From positions 1 to 64,000 of the forward strand of contig JAFCMP010000206.1 of NCBI GenBank assembly GCA_017506865.1: a DNA stretch of 64,000 nt. Direction: 5' to 3'. The notes beneath the pieces are model-generated. The model was given only the letters and a program-made list of their open reading frames with translations. It had not been told where the DNA came from and made no database searches. The translations under genes were made by a program, and so were the position numbers. Shown one piece after another: positions 47,476 through 60,000 of this stretch (position 1 is the stretch's first letter; the number at the start of each line of letters is the position of its first letter). Source of the DNA: Tribonema minus. Lineage: Eukaryota; Sar; Xanthophyceae; Tribonematales; Tribonemataceae.

Positions 47476-50400
47476 ATGCGCGCAGCTACTGTTGTCTCGG
47501 CCGTGCTGGCGCTGGCTGCGGCCTCAGTTGAAGCTTTCACAGCAGCACCGCTGTCACGAGGCGCAGTAGTCAACAAGGTAGGAGGGCAAGAGAGCAGGAT
47601 CGGCTCACCTACCGCTGAAATTACTGGCTAGCGGAATGGGAGGGCTGGGTATGATGGTGTGCATCAAATCATCTAACTTACTGGTACGACGGCTGCGTTA
47701 TCATGTGTCTATCGGTGTTGCAGGCACAGCTGCACCTGTCACGCCGGTGGAGCGCAGTCGCCCCTGAAGCAGGCGCAGACGCTGGGCCCGATACCGCAGA
47801 TGAGGTGGAAGATGAAGGTGTGTTGCTCTCAGAGCTTGTGCTTGCCGAGGCCGCTTGAGGTACTGTTGCACAGGTTTGACGGCGTTCCTGCTGCCTTTGC
47901 TCGCGGAGTGCAGGTATCATCGCAGACGACAATGTTCCAGGGAAAATAGTGGTCGATGACGCGACTCTGGCACAGCAACAGGTGCGTGCCACGCCCATTA
48001 ATATTTTGCACCTCATGAGCAGCAGGTTCAGACAAGCGTCATCTGCAAGTGTTTGGGTTTCAGCCCTGCATGCGTCGTTAGAGGTTACTGCAGGACTCGT
48101 TGACTGGATCAGCGGTTGGTGTGGCTTTCAGGCCAAGTCTGCATCTCTGCTTCAAACATGTTGTGCTGAGGCTTTCGGATCCACATCAACACCTGAGTGT
48201 CGTCAGTGTCCTTGGTTGAATGGATCGAAGGTATCGTCAGTTACAGTTAGAAAAAGCACGCCCACGATACCCGATCAGCATCTATCATGGGCTTGAGTGG
48301 TACGATCTGGTTCTTGGACGTGTGCTCTGAGCAACGCAGTTCCTCGTTTCGGAAGTCATCTGCCTCCTCAACGGACCTCAATCAGTCTCATCCCCCACTT
48401 GGTTGTCGTGCATGTACAGCACGTGCCTTCACGCATTGAAAACGCAGCCGCTTGTGTAGAGTTTGCTTCAGCCACGATCGACTTCTACGGGCAAGCAGCC
48501 GTACGCCGTCAGGGCCGCTCTCACTGGCATGGTGCCTTGCCATCTTCCCCGCACACACACCCGGTCGAACCCCGCTCTGCGCCGCAGCAGTTGCTCGATC
48601 GTCACTTGTGCCGCTGACACGCACGCTCACAAATCGCTTAGAAGCTGCGCCTCTCCGCATCAGTTGCTCAGCGGTATCCTGCGCCGCTGTAGGCGCCGAC
48701 CAATCAGATTGAACCTCACGCGTGCTGTGTGTTGCCGATGCAGATCGACCTGGAGAAGTATGCGCGCCAGCTACGGAGGCAGCGGCTGGATAGGGAGGCG
48801 GAGGAGGCGCGGCTGCTGGGGTGGACGCCCGCTGCGGAGATCAACAATGGCAGGTCAGTCGCGCGGCAGCGCAATCAGGGTATTTAGACGTCGACAATAC
48901 AGTTGAAATGCACAGGTCGGGGAGGGGAGGGGCGGCGCAGCCGAGATTCTGCAGCGGACCCGTGTCTGGAAGCCGATCGCTTTCTTGTTTGCGGCGATTC
49001 GATTGATCGCCCGCTGCAAAGATCAGTCATGGCAGGCTAGGTAAGAGAAGGCGCATCGCTGCGAGTTGCAGGTCCCAGTTGGTGGCCACCTCCATCCGCT
49101 GGCCACTACCGCCAAGGACCTGCAGGGCACCCTGTGACTGGAGGGCTTCTGACACTCTGCACAAGCTGTTTGCGGAAGCTTGGGCTGGCCGTGACGGCCA
49201 TGGGCACGAGTCAGTTGGCCGGCCGCAGCGACTGGAGCCACTTTGCAGTAATGTCACGTCCGCATGCCATGTAGCTGGCCACATTGCATGCGGCAAGCAT
49301 GCGGCAGCGGTTGCCGAACGGCAGTCGGTGTGCGCCTGCATGTGGCCACAAATTTGCTCACTGGAGGGGGCATCACCTGCGCGCTGTCGCTGGCGAAGTG
49401 GTCGAGCTGGTGTGCGTGACTGCCGCTGTAGTTGAAGTTGGTGCAAAGTTCAACTTGGCAACGAATTGCGCTCTCGCCGCAGGCAAGGCTCACACCACCT
49501 AGTTTCAGGCAGTGTTGTGCGCCCATCACCTGCGGTCACAAGCTGAGTAGCCCCTGCGATTGCTTCAACCGCCCAGCCATGTAGCAATATGGTGGTGTGA
49601 CGGTAGCTATCAACCTGCACTGCTCTGGTAGTGTTGGCACTGGCGGCGCGCTGCCAGTAAGCCTCTACGCGCAGAGCATGGTGGCGATCACGTTCATGAG
49701 CGGCAATGCGCAGGCGCAATGCGGCGATGCGCTCAGAAGTTCCTGCTCTCCGCCACAGCAGTTCACCTGCTTCAGCTAGTAAGTTGAAGTTTACTAAGGT
49801 GGATCGTGGGCTGTTGAAGTATTCTGGGCCCTTTGGCGCAGCAGAGTTCGTCTTGACATTGGGCCCTGGCTAGTGAATGCCATCGTTGCTTTTTTGTAAT
49901 GGTCAGTGTTAGCTAACCCTTCTTATTAGCCAGCCCTGACCATAAATCTACGCGCTCTATGCGGCAGCTCTATGCGGCAGCAAGGATTTGCGTCTGTGAG
50001 CACGGCAGTGTTCGCCTTGGGCTTTGTGTATCTGCCAACACGCGTTTATTGTGGAGCTGGTAACCGCCCCCAGCAAGTATACATATGTATATCCTTCAAG
50101 TATATCCACACATACATTGATTCGCGTATATACAGTAGCCTACCAAGTGAGCAGTACCTGGCTAGGCTTGAGTGCGGTTACAATGGCGGAACGCTGTACA
50201 TCAACGCGCGGCATGCCTCTCCTGAACTTCAGCACCTCACATCTAGGCTCCACTATCGTGGAAGTTCAACAGTCTCGCTCATATATATAAAGTGTAGCCT
50301 GAATACGGAAGTTTTTAAACAATCTCATCAACAGATTATTTGGGAGTGTCACCGGAACACTCATGCACGTGAACATGCCCAAAGCAAGTTCTCATGCTCT

Positions 50401-51197
50401 GGCAAATTAATGCTCCTGCGGCAGTGACATCTACATGTGCCACTTGGTTTGCCATCCACCAGTCACTGCACCACCATCAGTGCCTCAAAGTACTGGAACG
50501 GTGACAGCACCGTCTGTGCCAGTGATGCAGCCGTTCCTTGTGGCGCCTGGTCAGGCAAGGCCAGTTGCTGTTGAAGAAGTATCACGCGGTGTTACGATGA
50601 GCAGCACCTTCACGTTACCCACCACCTAAATACAGAGCAGTTTTCACTTGCCATGGTACATCAGCCATTCAGTTTCATGTGCTGCAGTGTGCCTGTGCAG
50701 CATTCAGAATTGCGCAGACTGTGCTTGCATGCTTACCATGAGGCATCTGTCTCTGTGAGCACGCCTGTGCTACTTGCATGATTCGGCATGAATGAGTCGA
50801 CAAAGGTTAATCTGTACTGTAGCCTTGCATACTAACAGAGTCCAAAGTTCACAAAGACTTCATTTCACCTGTGCTATGTTACCCGTACGACATTCAGGCA
50901 ACTCTTAACGAGGCGCGTCGCATCGACAACACCTGGACGCACACTGCTGCAGCAGTGCCATCACATTGTTCATTTGTCACCCAAGTAAATCACACGTTGA
51001 AATGCGTGGACGCCGATGACGATCACTCACGCACGTACTGTGTGTACTCGCCGCGCGCCCGCTGCAGGGCGGCCATGTTCTTCATCGTCGTGGGCATTCT
51101 GACGGAGTACTGGACGGGCCAGAGCATGCCCCAGCAGGTGGAGACCATGGCCTCCGTCATGGGGCTGCTCCCGCTGGACTACGAGTCCATGTTCTGA
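47476..51197 (+). CDS. One-helix LHC-superfamily protein (HLIP/OHP type) with plastid presequence, 5 exons
   Basis: Probable thylakoid chlorophyll-binding protein in photoprotection or pigment-protein assembly. Exons 47476-47577, 47724-47817, 47914-47981, 48744-48853 and 51068-51197 join in phase to 167 residues; all donors are GT and all acceptors CAG. Residues 1-20 are a signal peptide (hydrophobic VVSAVLALAAA) ending in VEA/FTAAP, an Ala-Phe site like the ASAFAP motif of complex red plastids. A middle acidic, then charged helical part follows. The last ~55 residues hold the LHC signature: E-I-N-N-G-R, with Arg built across the exon 4/5 junction, A-A-M, a single hydrophobic helix FFIVVGILTEYW and T-G-Q. 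One helix only, so it is not a three-helix antenna protein. The final intron is 2.2 kb. A member of the OHP2 or RedCAP-like branches cannot be excluded. Confidence 0.85.
48854..51067 (+). other. Intron 4 of the one-helix protein gene
   Basis: Begins GTCAGTCG and ends CGCTGCAG. It contains an open frame of 151 codons on the plus strand (49972-50427) with TATATA-rich sequence but no recognisable domain. Otherwise no feature found. Confidence 0.6.
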
Positions 51198-54100
51198 GTC
51201 CATTTTTGAAGCGACACACTCTGCCGCAACCCAGGGGCGCACACGTGCCGGGGGGGTTGGTGGCGGGGGGGGGGGGGGGGGGGGGGCACCGCCGCTGCGC
51301 TTTCAAGCCTGGACGTCACACCGCCGCACGCACCATCTGGGGGCAAGTGTGCGCGGGGCGCGGGGGGGTAAGGGGGTTGGGGGGCACCGCCGCTGCACTT
51401 TTGGGTCTGGAAGTAGCACGTTCTGCGCCAGACCGCCTGCGCACCGGCGCTGCTTGTCATGATCACTCGAGCTAGGTAGTTTGTCTGCCGTTGTGTTTGT
51501 GGGCGCGCTCCGTGCCCGCCAATAAATAGAAGGGACTGAAGAGAGGTGGTGCAGAGGGTGCTATACAAGTCCTAATTTCACAATCTTTAGTGAGCCATGT
51601 TTGCTTTACCTTGAAATGTATGCGTGTGTTCTCCTGCCCTTCTGCATGATCTTGTGCGCTATGCGGTATTGTTGGCGGAATCGCTACATCACTGTCTTGT
51701 TGTTCAGCCACATATGCCATTTTTTGAAAGTTACACGTGTGTTTTCCTGCCCTTTCTGGAAGGGTTGTTAATTACGGCACATCGGGGTAGTTACTTACGC
51801 GTAATTACATCCGTCACTCGGTAAGACTAACTTGCGGCATTTACGGCTACGGCCGATTGTAGTTGAAGTTCAACTTCAACGCCTTGTCAACTTCAAGGGT
51901 TTGAAACTTCAACTTGTGTTTTTATCGTGTGTTCCTCGCACAGCGCGCCCTCGCTGCACTAGTGTGTCTGCCGATAGGAATAAACTCAGTATCTGGCATG
52001 CGTACACCGTGACTGTAGCTGCTGCTGGCGTGGAGAAGTGGTGGGGACGAAGTTCTGTGCAAGCACTCTCTCCGCAAGGTGGGCTGTGCACCTCGCTGAG
52101 GTGGCTTGCAGATATGCTTCATATGTACTTGCAGAAAGCATTCAATATGCTTTCAAGATCTGCAACAATGATGATGCTCTTGCTGCAGAGGTTGCACAGA
52201 GCTCCTGCGTGACCAAGCGCGAACGCATCATTGCACAGTTACTACGCACAATTACAGCAACTGTTAAGCGCATTCAGTTGTATACAAAGGCATTGTGCAT
52301 GCAGTGTCACTTTTCATCTTATAGTAATGCTTCCACCAGAGCATCAACATAATACGTGGTGTTGAAGTACGAAGCTCACTTGAAGTCTGCCGTCATTTGC
52401 GTACTATTGAATTTGCAGTACTTACTTACTTACTTACTCTGACGTAAGTTGGCGTTATTACGTCACTAACAACCCTGCTTTCTGCATGATGTTGTGCGCT
52501 ATGCGGCCTTCATGGCTGTTGATGCCTGAATATGGTGAGGGGGGGATTGCTATATGACTGTCTTGTTGCAGGTCAGGTCCTGCTCTTGCAGACTGCGGCC
52601 AGTTGGCACTGGATGCAACATTTCTATACCAAACAGAAGGTAGTAGGAGACTTGAACTACTGAGGGCTTTCATACTTCAGAGTTGAACTTGGGCATGCCA
52701 ACCGGTGCTGTACAAGCGCATGTGCACCACCTGCTGCTCTCATTGTTGTATGGTGTCTCCTGTGCACATTCTCGCGCGGAGAGTGTAGACATTGCGCTTT
52801 CTATGAATTGTATTTGTGAACACGGCATGAACACTGTTCATCTTGTCAACTGGACCGCTGTTCAATGTTTACAAGCCATTGTAAACTTGTCTTCAGAAGG
52901 CCGATGCTGAGGGCACCCTCAGGGTGCCAGACCCCAGGCCTCAATACATCAACCGGCTGCTTCCTCCCCCCTAGGCAGGATCAAAGTGCTTGGGTGGCGG
53001 GAATTGAGTTACACAGAGCAAAAAACCTTTGTAGTGGGATTCTGCTACATAATGCAAGCTTAATCTCACAATGAAGGACAGACCCAAGCTGTAGATGGAG
53101 CAAATGTTCAGGTTTGACCCCAGCAAAAGAAGCACAAAGCTTTCGCCAAGAACGCTGTTGTGGCAAGAGCTCTAAGTGACGCAATGACTGTCTATCACCA
53201 GCTCGCACCGCACGCCCAGCAGCAGTACACCTGCACCCCCGGCCAGCAGTCCATCACCTCCAAAGGCTGACGTTGGAACCCGCGTCGATTCTGCGCGGTG
53301 CGCGTTGTGATCGCCAAACGCTGCGGCGGCGTAGCAGCTCCTCGAAGAGCATGCGTGCCTGCTGCCTTGCAGCGTGTTCTTCGCCACCTGCAAGAATAAA
53401 CGGCTGGTGGCGGCTGTGGCTGGTGCTGGTGGTTCGGGTAGTGCGCCTGGACCACCACTACAACAACGAGCGCGCGATGTGTTGTCGGACAAGCAGCGAG
53501 AGATGCCCTTCAGGAACGAGCCTTGCAGGGAGTGGTGCCGTGCGGCGTGGATGGTTTCCAAAAGTGGCCGCGTAGAGGAACGTTGGCGCACCGAATTGCG
53601 GACATCAGATTCGAGGCTGCCTGTGCGTCAACCCGTGCGCAAATCTTCCTTGCCACTGCTCACTTGCAGCGAGGGACCATGCATGCAGTGGACTGTCGAC
53701 CGCACCGCTAGTTGGACGAACTACTTACACTACAGTGACAACGGAGTTGCAATTCAAAGGGTCACGCTTTAAAAGCAACCACCCGGCCGCGCCGCCAAGG
53801 CTTACTTTGGCCGCCCTTCGCCGCCCTGTGCCGCGCTTCCGCCGCCCTCCTCGGCCGCGCGCTTCGCCAGCAATGCGACTGCCGCCCGAGGCTGCTCGGC
53901 TTGCAAGGTCTCGTGTCATGGTTGAAGATCACGCTGAGAGCTGCAGCGTTGTGCCAGACATGTCGTTGGCATGCCTAGGACGACAACGCTGTCTCAAGGT
54001 TGGCGTTCATGCCGGTAAGCAAGTTGGTGTTCAGCGCTGTGACACCGCGGCGTGCTGCTGTGCAGCATGGCGGTGGTGAATTGACAAGCAAGTATCTTTT

Positions 54101-55550
54101 CAGCAAATCACAATTCATGTGGACAAATTCATGGACGCGCGCTGATTCAGGTGTGTTTCGAGCACGTGATGTGATGCGAAAGCGACTGCAGCAAAGTAGC
54201 AGCTACGCGCACTCTCTACACGGGGCTACGGGGCTCTCGACCCTGTGTTAGCAGGGCCATGGTACTCTTTGGTTAGGGTGTGTTTGCCCCTAGCAAAAGC
54301 AACTACCTTATTGATTTACTTGCGCTTGAGGGTGAAAACCCTATAAGTTGTGCAAGACATCCAGCCCTTGGCTATTGCGATGCGTGTGCGCACAGCGCAT
54401 TTGCAAGCTCAGATGAATGTCAGCGGTACATGCGCTCAGCCAGGCCAGCTATAGATGGGCCTTCAGGAGGACTTCGCCCGCCACGCCCCTAGATCTAGAT
54501 AGATCCCCCCGCCACTGTTTGCGGCGCAGACGTATACACCATGACTCGCTGCAATAACCCACCTGCAGCGCAGCGGAAGGCGTAGCCGTAATTCCAGCAA
54601 CTACTATCCCTTGAGCGCCCTTCAGCCGGCCCAAAGCAAAAACACCTATATGTACAGTACGCGGGAACGACACCAAGAGTCACTGGACCGGTCTTAGCGC
54701 ATGGCGTGTCAGCTAAGCGTTTTGCCACCCCACCACCCTCTCCTGTAGCTACCATCACTACTGCAGCTACCACCACTACCAGCGGCATCCCAGGTGGCAC
54801 AGAATGCTCTAGCGCTGCTCACCATCATAACGTCAACAATTGTGCTTGAAAGTCACGCAGCATTCTGCTTTTGCAGTCTTTCAAAACAATCTGGTAATGC
54901 AAGTGAGTATCAAGTAAAGAAAAGGTAATTTACAATTTTAGTACGTGGGATTCATCAAGCAGGTGCAGGCGCGCATGTGCGATGAAGGCATCCTTGGTCA
55001 TTTTGTCAACACCAATGCGTTGAGCATCATCACAATGCTCATGATGCCTGTAGCAGCGTCACTTGCTGTGATGAGGGTCATCACAATGGGAACCTGCAGC
55101 AGCGACGCTTCTCGTGTCCCAGCAGTGGGCGTGACAGCAGCCACCACAGCGCAACAAGCGCATTTGCGAGTGCATTGAGCATGCGTCGAAACACTTTAAA
55201 AGAGGTCAGCTGCATAGCGCATGCATGCAGGCAGAACGTGGCTGAGTACACCCTCAGCGAATACGCCAATGCATGTGGGCAAAAGCTGCAAGAGGCTGCC
55301 TGTTGGATTGCGCAACATGCAAATGAAAGGTGCACGCAGAGTCAAATTCAACATCAGCTTGCCATGTGGTATGAAACCATGAACTGCCCTGACCCCACTA
55401 TAAAGAATTATAACAACTGCTTGTGCAAGCTGCGCTTGTCTTGCACACGAGGACACAAAGATAATGCGTCTTCAAAGGTCACAGGGCCATGTACTCATTG
55501 GGCATGTTTTCATGAAGGGCCCCAAGGGGGCCACTGTGTTCCTGAAAAAT
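51198..55550. other. Region between the one-helix gene and the hAT element; possible minus-strand exons
   Basis: A G-run with T-free flanks lies at about 51268-51287 and TTACTTAC repeats at about 52422-52436. Two minus-strand stretches look exonic. One is 53387-53258 (acceptor TTGCAG, donor AG/GTGATG), encoding an Arg/Glu-rich helix with ARMLFEELLRRRSVW. The other is 53909-53806 (donor AA/GTAAGC), encoding RAAVALLAKRAAEEGG. Their phases do not join directly, so a gene is possible but not established. Confidence 0.35.
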
Positions 55551-55558
55551 ACATCTTA

Positions 55559-55879
55559 TAGGGTTGGGTCCCGGTCCCCCTGTTCGGTATCGGGATGATG
55601 GTGTTCGGGAATGCACCGGTATCGGGATGCAATACTGGTATACCGGTTAGGCTGCGTGGCATGGACCGGAATGGACCGGGATTGACCGGAATGACCGGTA
55701 ATGCCGGCTTCCGACCGGTATTTATCCGCTCTTACGGTTACACAGCAACGGTTCCTCGCGCACAGCAGCAACAACAGCAGAACGACAGCAGCAAGTGACA
55801 AGCACCCATCTTGAAGGCTCAGTAAAGAGATCCAACCTTCATTTGTGCGCACCAAAACGTACCAACAGCAGGGGCCTCT

Positions 55880-55912
<33 letters not shown>

Positions 55913-56871
55913 AAGCAACATGGCGCCACTGCAAAAAAAAACGCTAGCTCATGCTGCCGCCCGCTGCTTCTGCTTCTTGCACCAATCATCGACTGTGTCC
56001 CAAGCGTTCTTAAGCCACACCAGTAGGGTGACTGCCTCGCCAACAAGGCGATTGCGGTGCTTAGTCGCAGTCAAGCCAGCCGCAGAAAACAGCCGCTCAG
56101 AGGGAGCTGAAGTGGCAGGGACACAAAGCACACGGTGTGCGAGCTTAGACAGGTGCGGAAACTGCACCATGTGGTCGCGCCACCAATGCAGAGGGTTTGA
56201 AAGCTTCTCCCCCTCGTACATGGCCAGAATGGGGAGGAAAGAGGCTGGCTCTTAAACTGCTGCACGGTGTCCTTGCACGCCCCACAGACAACGTACTCGA
56301 CCATGTCGGCATCAGCATAGTTGTAGAACGTGAGCCCCACGTTCCACACCGCCGACATGGTCTTCGTTGTAGTCTTCTTTAGCAGCGCCCAAGTAGTCAG
56401 ACGCTGCCACTTGGCCTCCATGTCTTCCTTTGCCTTGGCTTTGCCTGCTGCTGACCGTTTTTTGGACCTCGCTTGAGGCTGGCGAGCCTCGTCCTCATGA
56501 TCAGAAGACACCAGGTCGACCGCTCCCACCTCAGCGTTACTCGCATCGTCAGCCATACTACCAGGCTGCACACTACAGCGATCTCACAAGCCAAACCCAA
56601 GCCACAGGCGGGCTTTTTCAAAAATGGACCCCAAGGTGACCGTTTAAGTAACCCTGTGACGTGATGTGTGGTGTTTGAGGGTGCAAAGCGATCATAAATG
56701 CTGTGGAGACATGAAAGAGTAGTGCTGAAGTGACAACAAGTCACTAGGGGGTAGTTTGAGGCTGTTTATCACCAAATCCCGGTTCAGCCACCTCCCTCGA
56801 CCGGTATCGGGATCGGGATGACCGGATTTCCGGTCTGCGACCGGAAATCCCGGTTCCGGGACCCAACCCTA
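55559..56871 (-). mobile_element. Internally deleted hAT transposon
   Basis: 1313 bp, bounded by perfect 16-bp inverted repeats TAGGGTTGGGTCCCGG at 55559-55574 and 56856-56871. Both subterminal zones (about 55580-55730 and 56780-56855) are packed with ACCGGAAT, CCGGTATCGGG and similar words, the usual transposase-binding layout of hAT elements. The minus strand keeps only the two ends of a transposase: an N-terminal part and the C-terminal dimerisation domain. The RNase H-like catalytic core is absent, so it can only move if supplied with transposase in trans. A (CAG)n run lies at about 55886-55912. Confidence 0.93.
55949..56571 (-). pseudogene. hAT transposase remnant (N-terminal piece joined out of frame to dimerisation domain)
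   Basis: From 56571 one frame encodes an acidic then Lys-rich leader and SAVWNVG...CGAC, the first half of a BED zinc finger; the expected His residues are missing. Near 56235 the sequence passes, with a frame change, into ILAMYEGEKLSNPLHWW, then PATSAPSERLFSAAG and LVWLKNAW, the hAT C-terminal dimerisation signature with its invariant S-E-R-x-F-S. A full hAT transposase is usually 600 or more residues; about two thirds is deleted between these parts. The deletion junction lies in the QFKSQPLSS region. Confidence 0.88.
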
Positions 56872-57074
56872 ACATCTTACGTAGCACCTTACTCTCTGGC
56901 TGTGCTCAGAGGGGGGGGGGGGGTGCATGCATTGCGGCCTGCCAGCCTGTTTGTTGTCCTTAATATGTTGACATGTCCCGGGCGCAACAGGTTGCAGAGC
57001 GCCACACGGCACACATGCTATAAAAAATTGCGCGTGCGTGCTAGCACGTCACACCGTGCCAAGTACCAGTGCAT

Positions 57075-60000
57075 ACAGTTAACAGTAGTACAGTATGCAC
57101 GAGATGCGGATAGGTATGTAGCTGTAGCATTGTAGCATGTAGCACCATGGCGTAGCAGAGATCATGAAAAGAATATCATGGCGGCGGCGGGAGGCCCGTA
57201 TTGCCAACTCTGAATCAGCGCAGAAATGCAAGGAATCCGATCTAGCGTGCGCACAAGCGCAGGATATTAGCACCAGTGCTGCAGATGGCAATGGCGCTTG
57301 TCAACAGGACGATGGCACGAGTGGCAGCAGCAGAGCAAGTGGAGACGGACGCGCAGCGCACAAACGCAAGAGGGTACAGAATGACGGTTGGTCAATTTCC
57401 GATCAAACAGGCGAAGGGGAGCACACGGGCGGGCAAAGTGCAGTCAAGCGCTCTAGAACAGGTCATAACAGTCTGGAACAGCAACGTCTGATGCTAGACG
57501 ACGAAGCTGGAGGTGGAGGCAGTGCGGACCCGGAGTACAAGTGCAACTTATGCGACCTCGTGGTGAAGAAGGGCATGTCGCTGCTCTCGTTACAGCAGAG
57601 GTTAAACGCCCACATCGCGGCGAAGCACCAGCGCGAACACCGCAGTGGGACAGCAACAACGTTCCTGGAGCGCTCCGACCTCAGCACCTCGCACTTGCAA
57701 ACCATCTACACCGAGTGTGCCTTGTGCAAAAACCTGTTTCATGCCAACAAGACATTCAGAGTGGACAGCAGCGATGCCAGCGCGGGCAAGCACTGCCGCA
57801 ACTGCAGGCCTATCACTTCACCCGCTGCAGTGGCGGCAACATTGTCAACAACAGCATCAGCAGCACCGCTAGCACCTGATGCATCGACGGCAACAGCTAC
57901 CACGTCGCTGCCACAGCAGCAACCGGCGTGCACACCCATCGGCAACCCCTACGCAAAGGGACCAGCGCACGCGCAGCAGGCACCTGCTGCTCAGGCTGGT
58001 GGCAGCAGCTCCTCCAGCAGCTCAAAGAGGCCGGAACGCGGGGGCAGCAGTGCTACACGAGGGGGTCGGGGTCGCAGTGGAGGGCGCGGACGTGGCAATG
58101 GAGGACGCGTTCGCAGCGGCAGCAATGATGCAGACATCAGCAGTAGCAGAGCGACTAGCGGCAGCAGAACCGGAGGCGGCAGCAGCAGTGGTGCCGGCGG
58201 CGGCAGTGCAGCCGGTACTAAGGACAGCGGCGCTGGCAATGGCCGCAGCAGTGATGCCAGCAGCCGCAGCGGCGGTGCTAGCAACAGCGGCAGTGGCGCG
58301 CGAACTCAAAACGGCCACGGTGGCCGTGGCAGCGGTCGCAGCAGCGACAGCGGCGGACGAGGCTGTGGTCGTGGCGGCCGCGGCGGCGGCGGAGGGGGCC
58401 CCACAGCGGCAGGTGCGGCGACAGCAGCGGCAGCGCCAGGCCCTGCAGGCGCAGCAGGTGGGGCAGGTGGGCTTTTCACGTGGACCATCTCAACCCCCGC
58501 AGTCGCAGCAGTGCTTGACAGCATCAGCCTCGATGAGCTGTGCAAGCTGCAGTTCGCGACAACTAGAAGCCTTGCTAGACCACGCAATCGTCGCTATGTG
58601 GGAGCTGCACTGGAGAACGCAGCAACACATCTGTTGGCACACACAATGACGATGTTCGTCAATGCGGCGCGGGAGCCAGATTCCGCAGGGCGGGTGCAGC
58701 GACTGCAAAGATCCACGATTCTACACCACCTCATGCCATCACTCGTCACCTCCACCGATGGCGCACCTGGCATCACTCACTCAGACAGAATCAGAATGTT
58801 GGCACGCGGTGAGCTTGACCGGTTGGTGCCAGCGCTCCTCGCACACGCGCGTGCGCACCGGCGCTGGCGCGCGCGCCAGCAAACGGAGGCAGCGATCAAC
58901 GCCTACGTCCTACAGTGCATGGGCACACGGGGGAGGCTACAGCAGGCAGCGCGTTTCCTTCAGCCCAAAACGGTGGCGATACCTGATGATGACTGCTTTG
59001 CCGCCATGCAGTCCAAACACCCCCCCGCTGCGCCAGGGGAACAACTCCATGAGCTATCCGGCATGGTTGATCAGCTTGTGGCGAAAGCAGCCGACATGCC
59101 AGCAGAACTCAGCCTGTTACAGGGGGAGGGAATTGAGCCAGAGACGGTTGCCAAGCTCATCCAGCGAGCAAGCCCTTACAGTGGAGCAGGCCCATCGGGG
59201 CTGCGCTACAGCCACCTGCAGGATGCGCTACGCACAAGCTGGGGACGGCATGAGTTTGCTGCTGTCCTCACACGGTGGCTTCAGACCGTTATGCGGGAGG
59301 CTGCGCGGCTGCCGGATGCCTTCTGGCAGTTGCATGGCGCGGGGCGCCTGACGCCACTTGCAGAACAACAGGAAGATGGTACAGCTAAGCAGCGGCCCAT
59401 TGTTTGCGGCGAGGTGCTGCAGCGACTATGCACTTCGGTGTACGTGGCAGACCGCAAAGACTTCCTGGCGGAGCTCCTTGAGCCAGACGGGCAGTATGGG
59501 GTAGCCGTCTCAGCAGGAGCGGAGAAAGCGGCCATGGCCGGCAAACTCGCGTATGAGCTCGGTCACTGGCAGTTCATGCTGGACCTCAAGAATGCCTTCA
59601 ACATGGCGTTCGTCCTGGCGGCAGCGGAATGCCATTGGGTAGCAGCACAGCTGCCGGACTTCCTCGACTACTTCATCGGCACATACGTTCGCACTCGGCC
59701 ACGCCTGCTGTTCCAGCACGTCGACGGCTCCATGCGCATCATCATGTCTCAGCGCGGGTTTAAGCAGGGGGACCCCGCGGCACCGATGCTCTTCTGCGGC
59801 GCCATTGCTCAGTGCTTGAGACGGTTCAATGAGGCGGCGGCCGCGCAGCGCGCGCGGAGGCGGAGGCGGATGGGCGCCTACATGGACGATGCCAACGTCC
59901 GAACAGGCGCTTGCACGCTGACTCAGGATGACATACAGGCAGTGGCGCAGCTCAAACAACACTTTGCGGAGGTGGGGCTGGAGCTAAACCTCACCAAGTC

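Larger units (their letters stand above)
55551..56879. repeat. Target-site duplication of the hAT element
   Basis: ACATCTTA at 55551-55558 and again at 56872-56879, immediately outside the inverted repeats. Eight bases is the characteristic hAT target duplication length. Confidence 0.95.

Noticed and set aside
49972..50427. 151-codon open frame inside intron 4 of the one-helix gene
   Set aside because: No recognisable domain, composition includes TATATA simple sequence, and it lies within an intron that joins two well-supported exons.
53374..53772. 132-codon plus-strand frame suspected to be a transposase fragment
   Set aside because: No conserved motif found; the minus strand shows better splice-flanked coding signal.
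55886..55912. (CAG)n run read as poly-Leu or poly-Ser coding
   Set aside because: A microsatellite inside the deleted hAT element, with no gene context.
56856..56871. ACCCAACCCTA taken for another interstitial telomere repeat
   Set aside because: It is the right inverted repeat of the hAT element, matched exactly at 55559-55574 and flanked by the 8-bp duplication.
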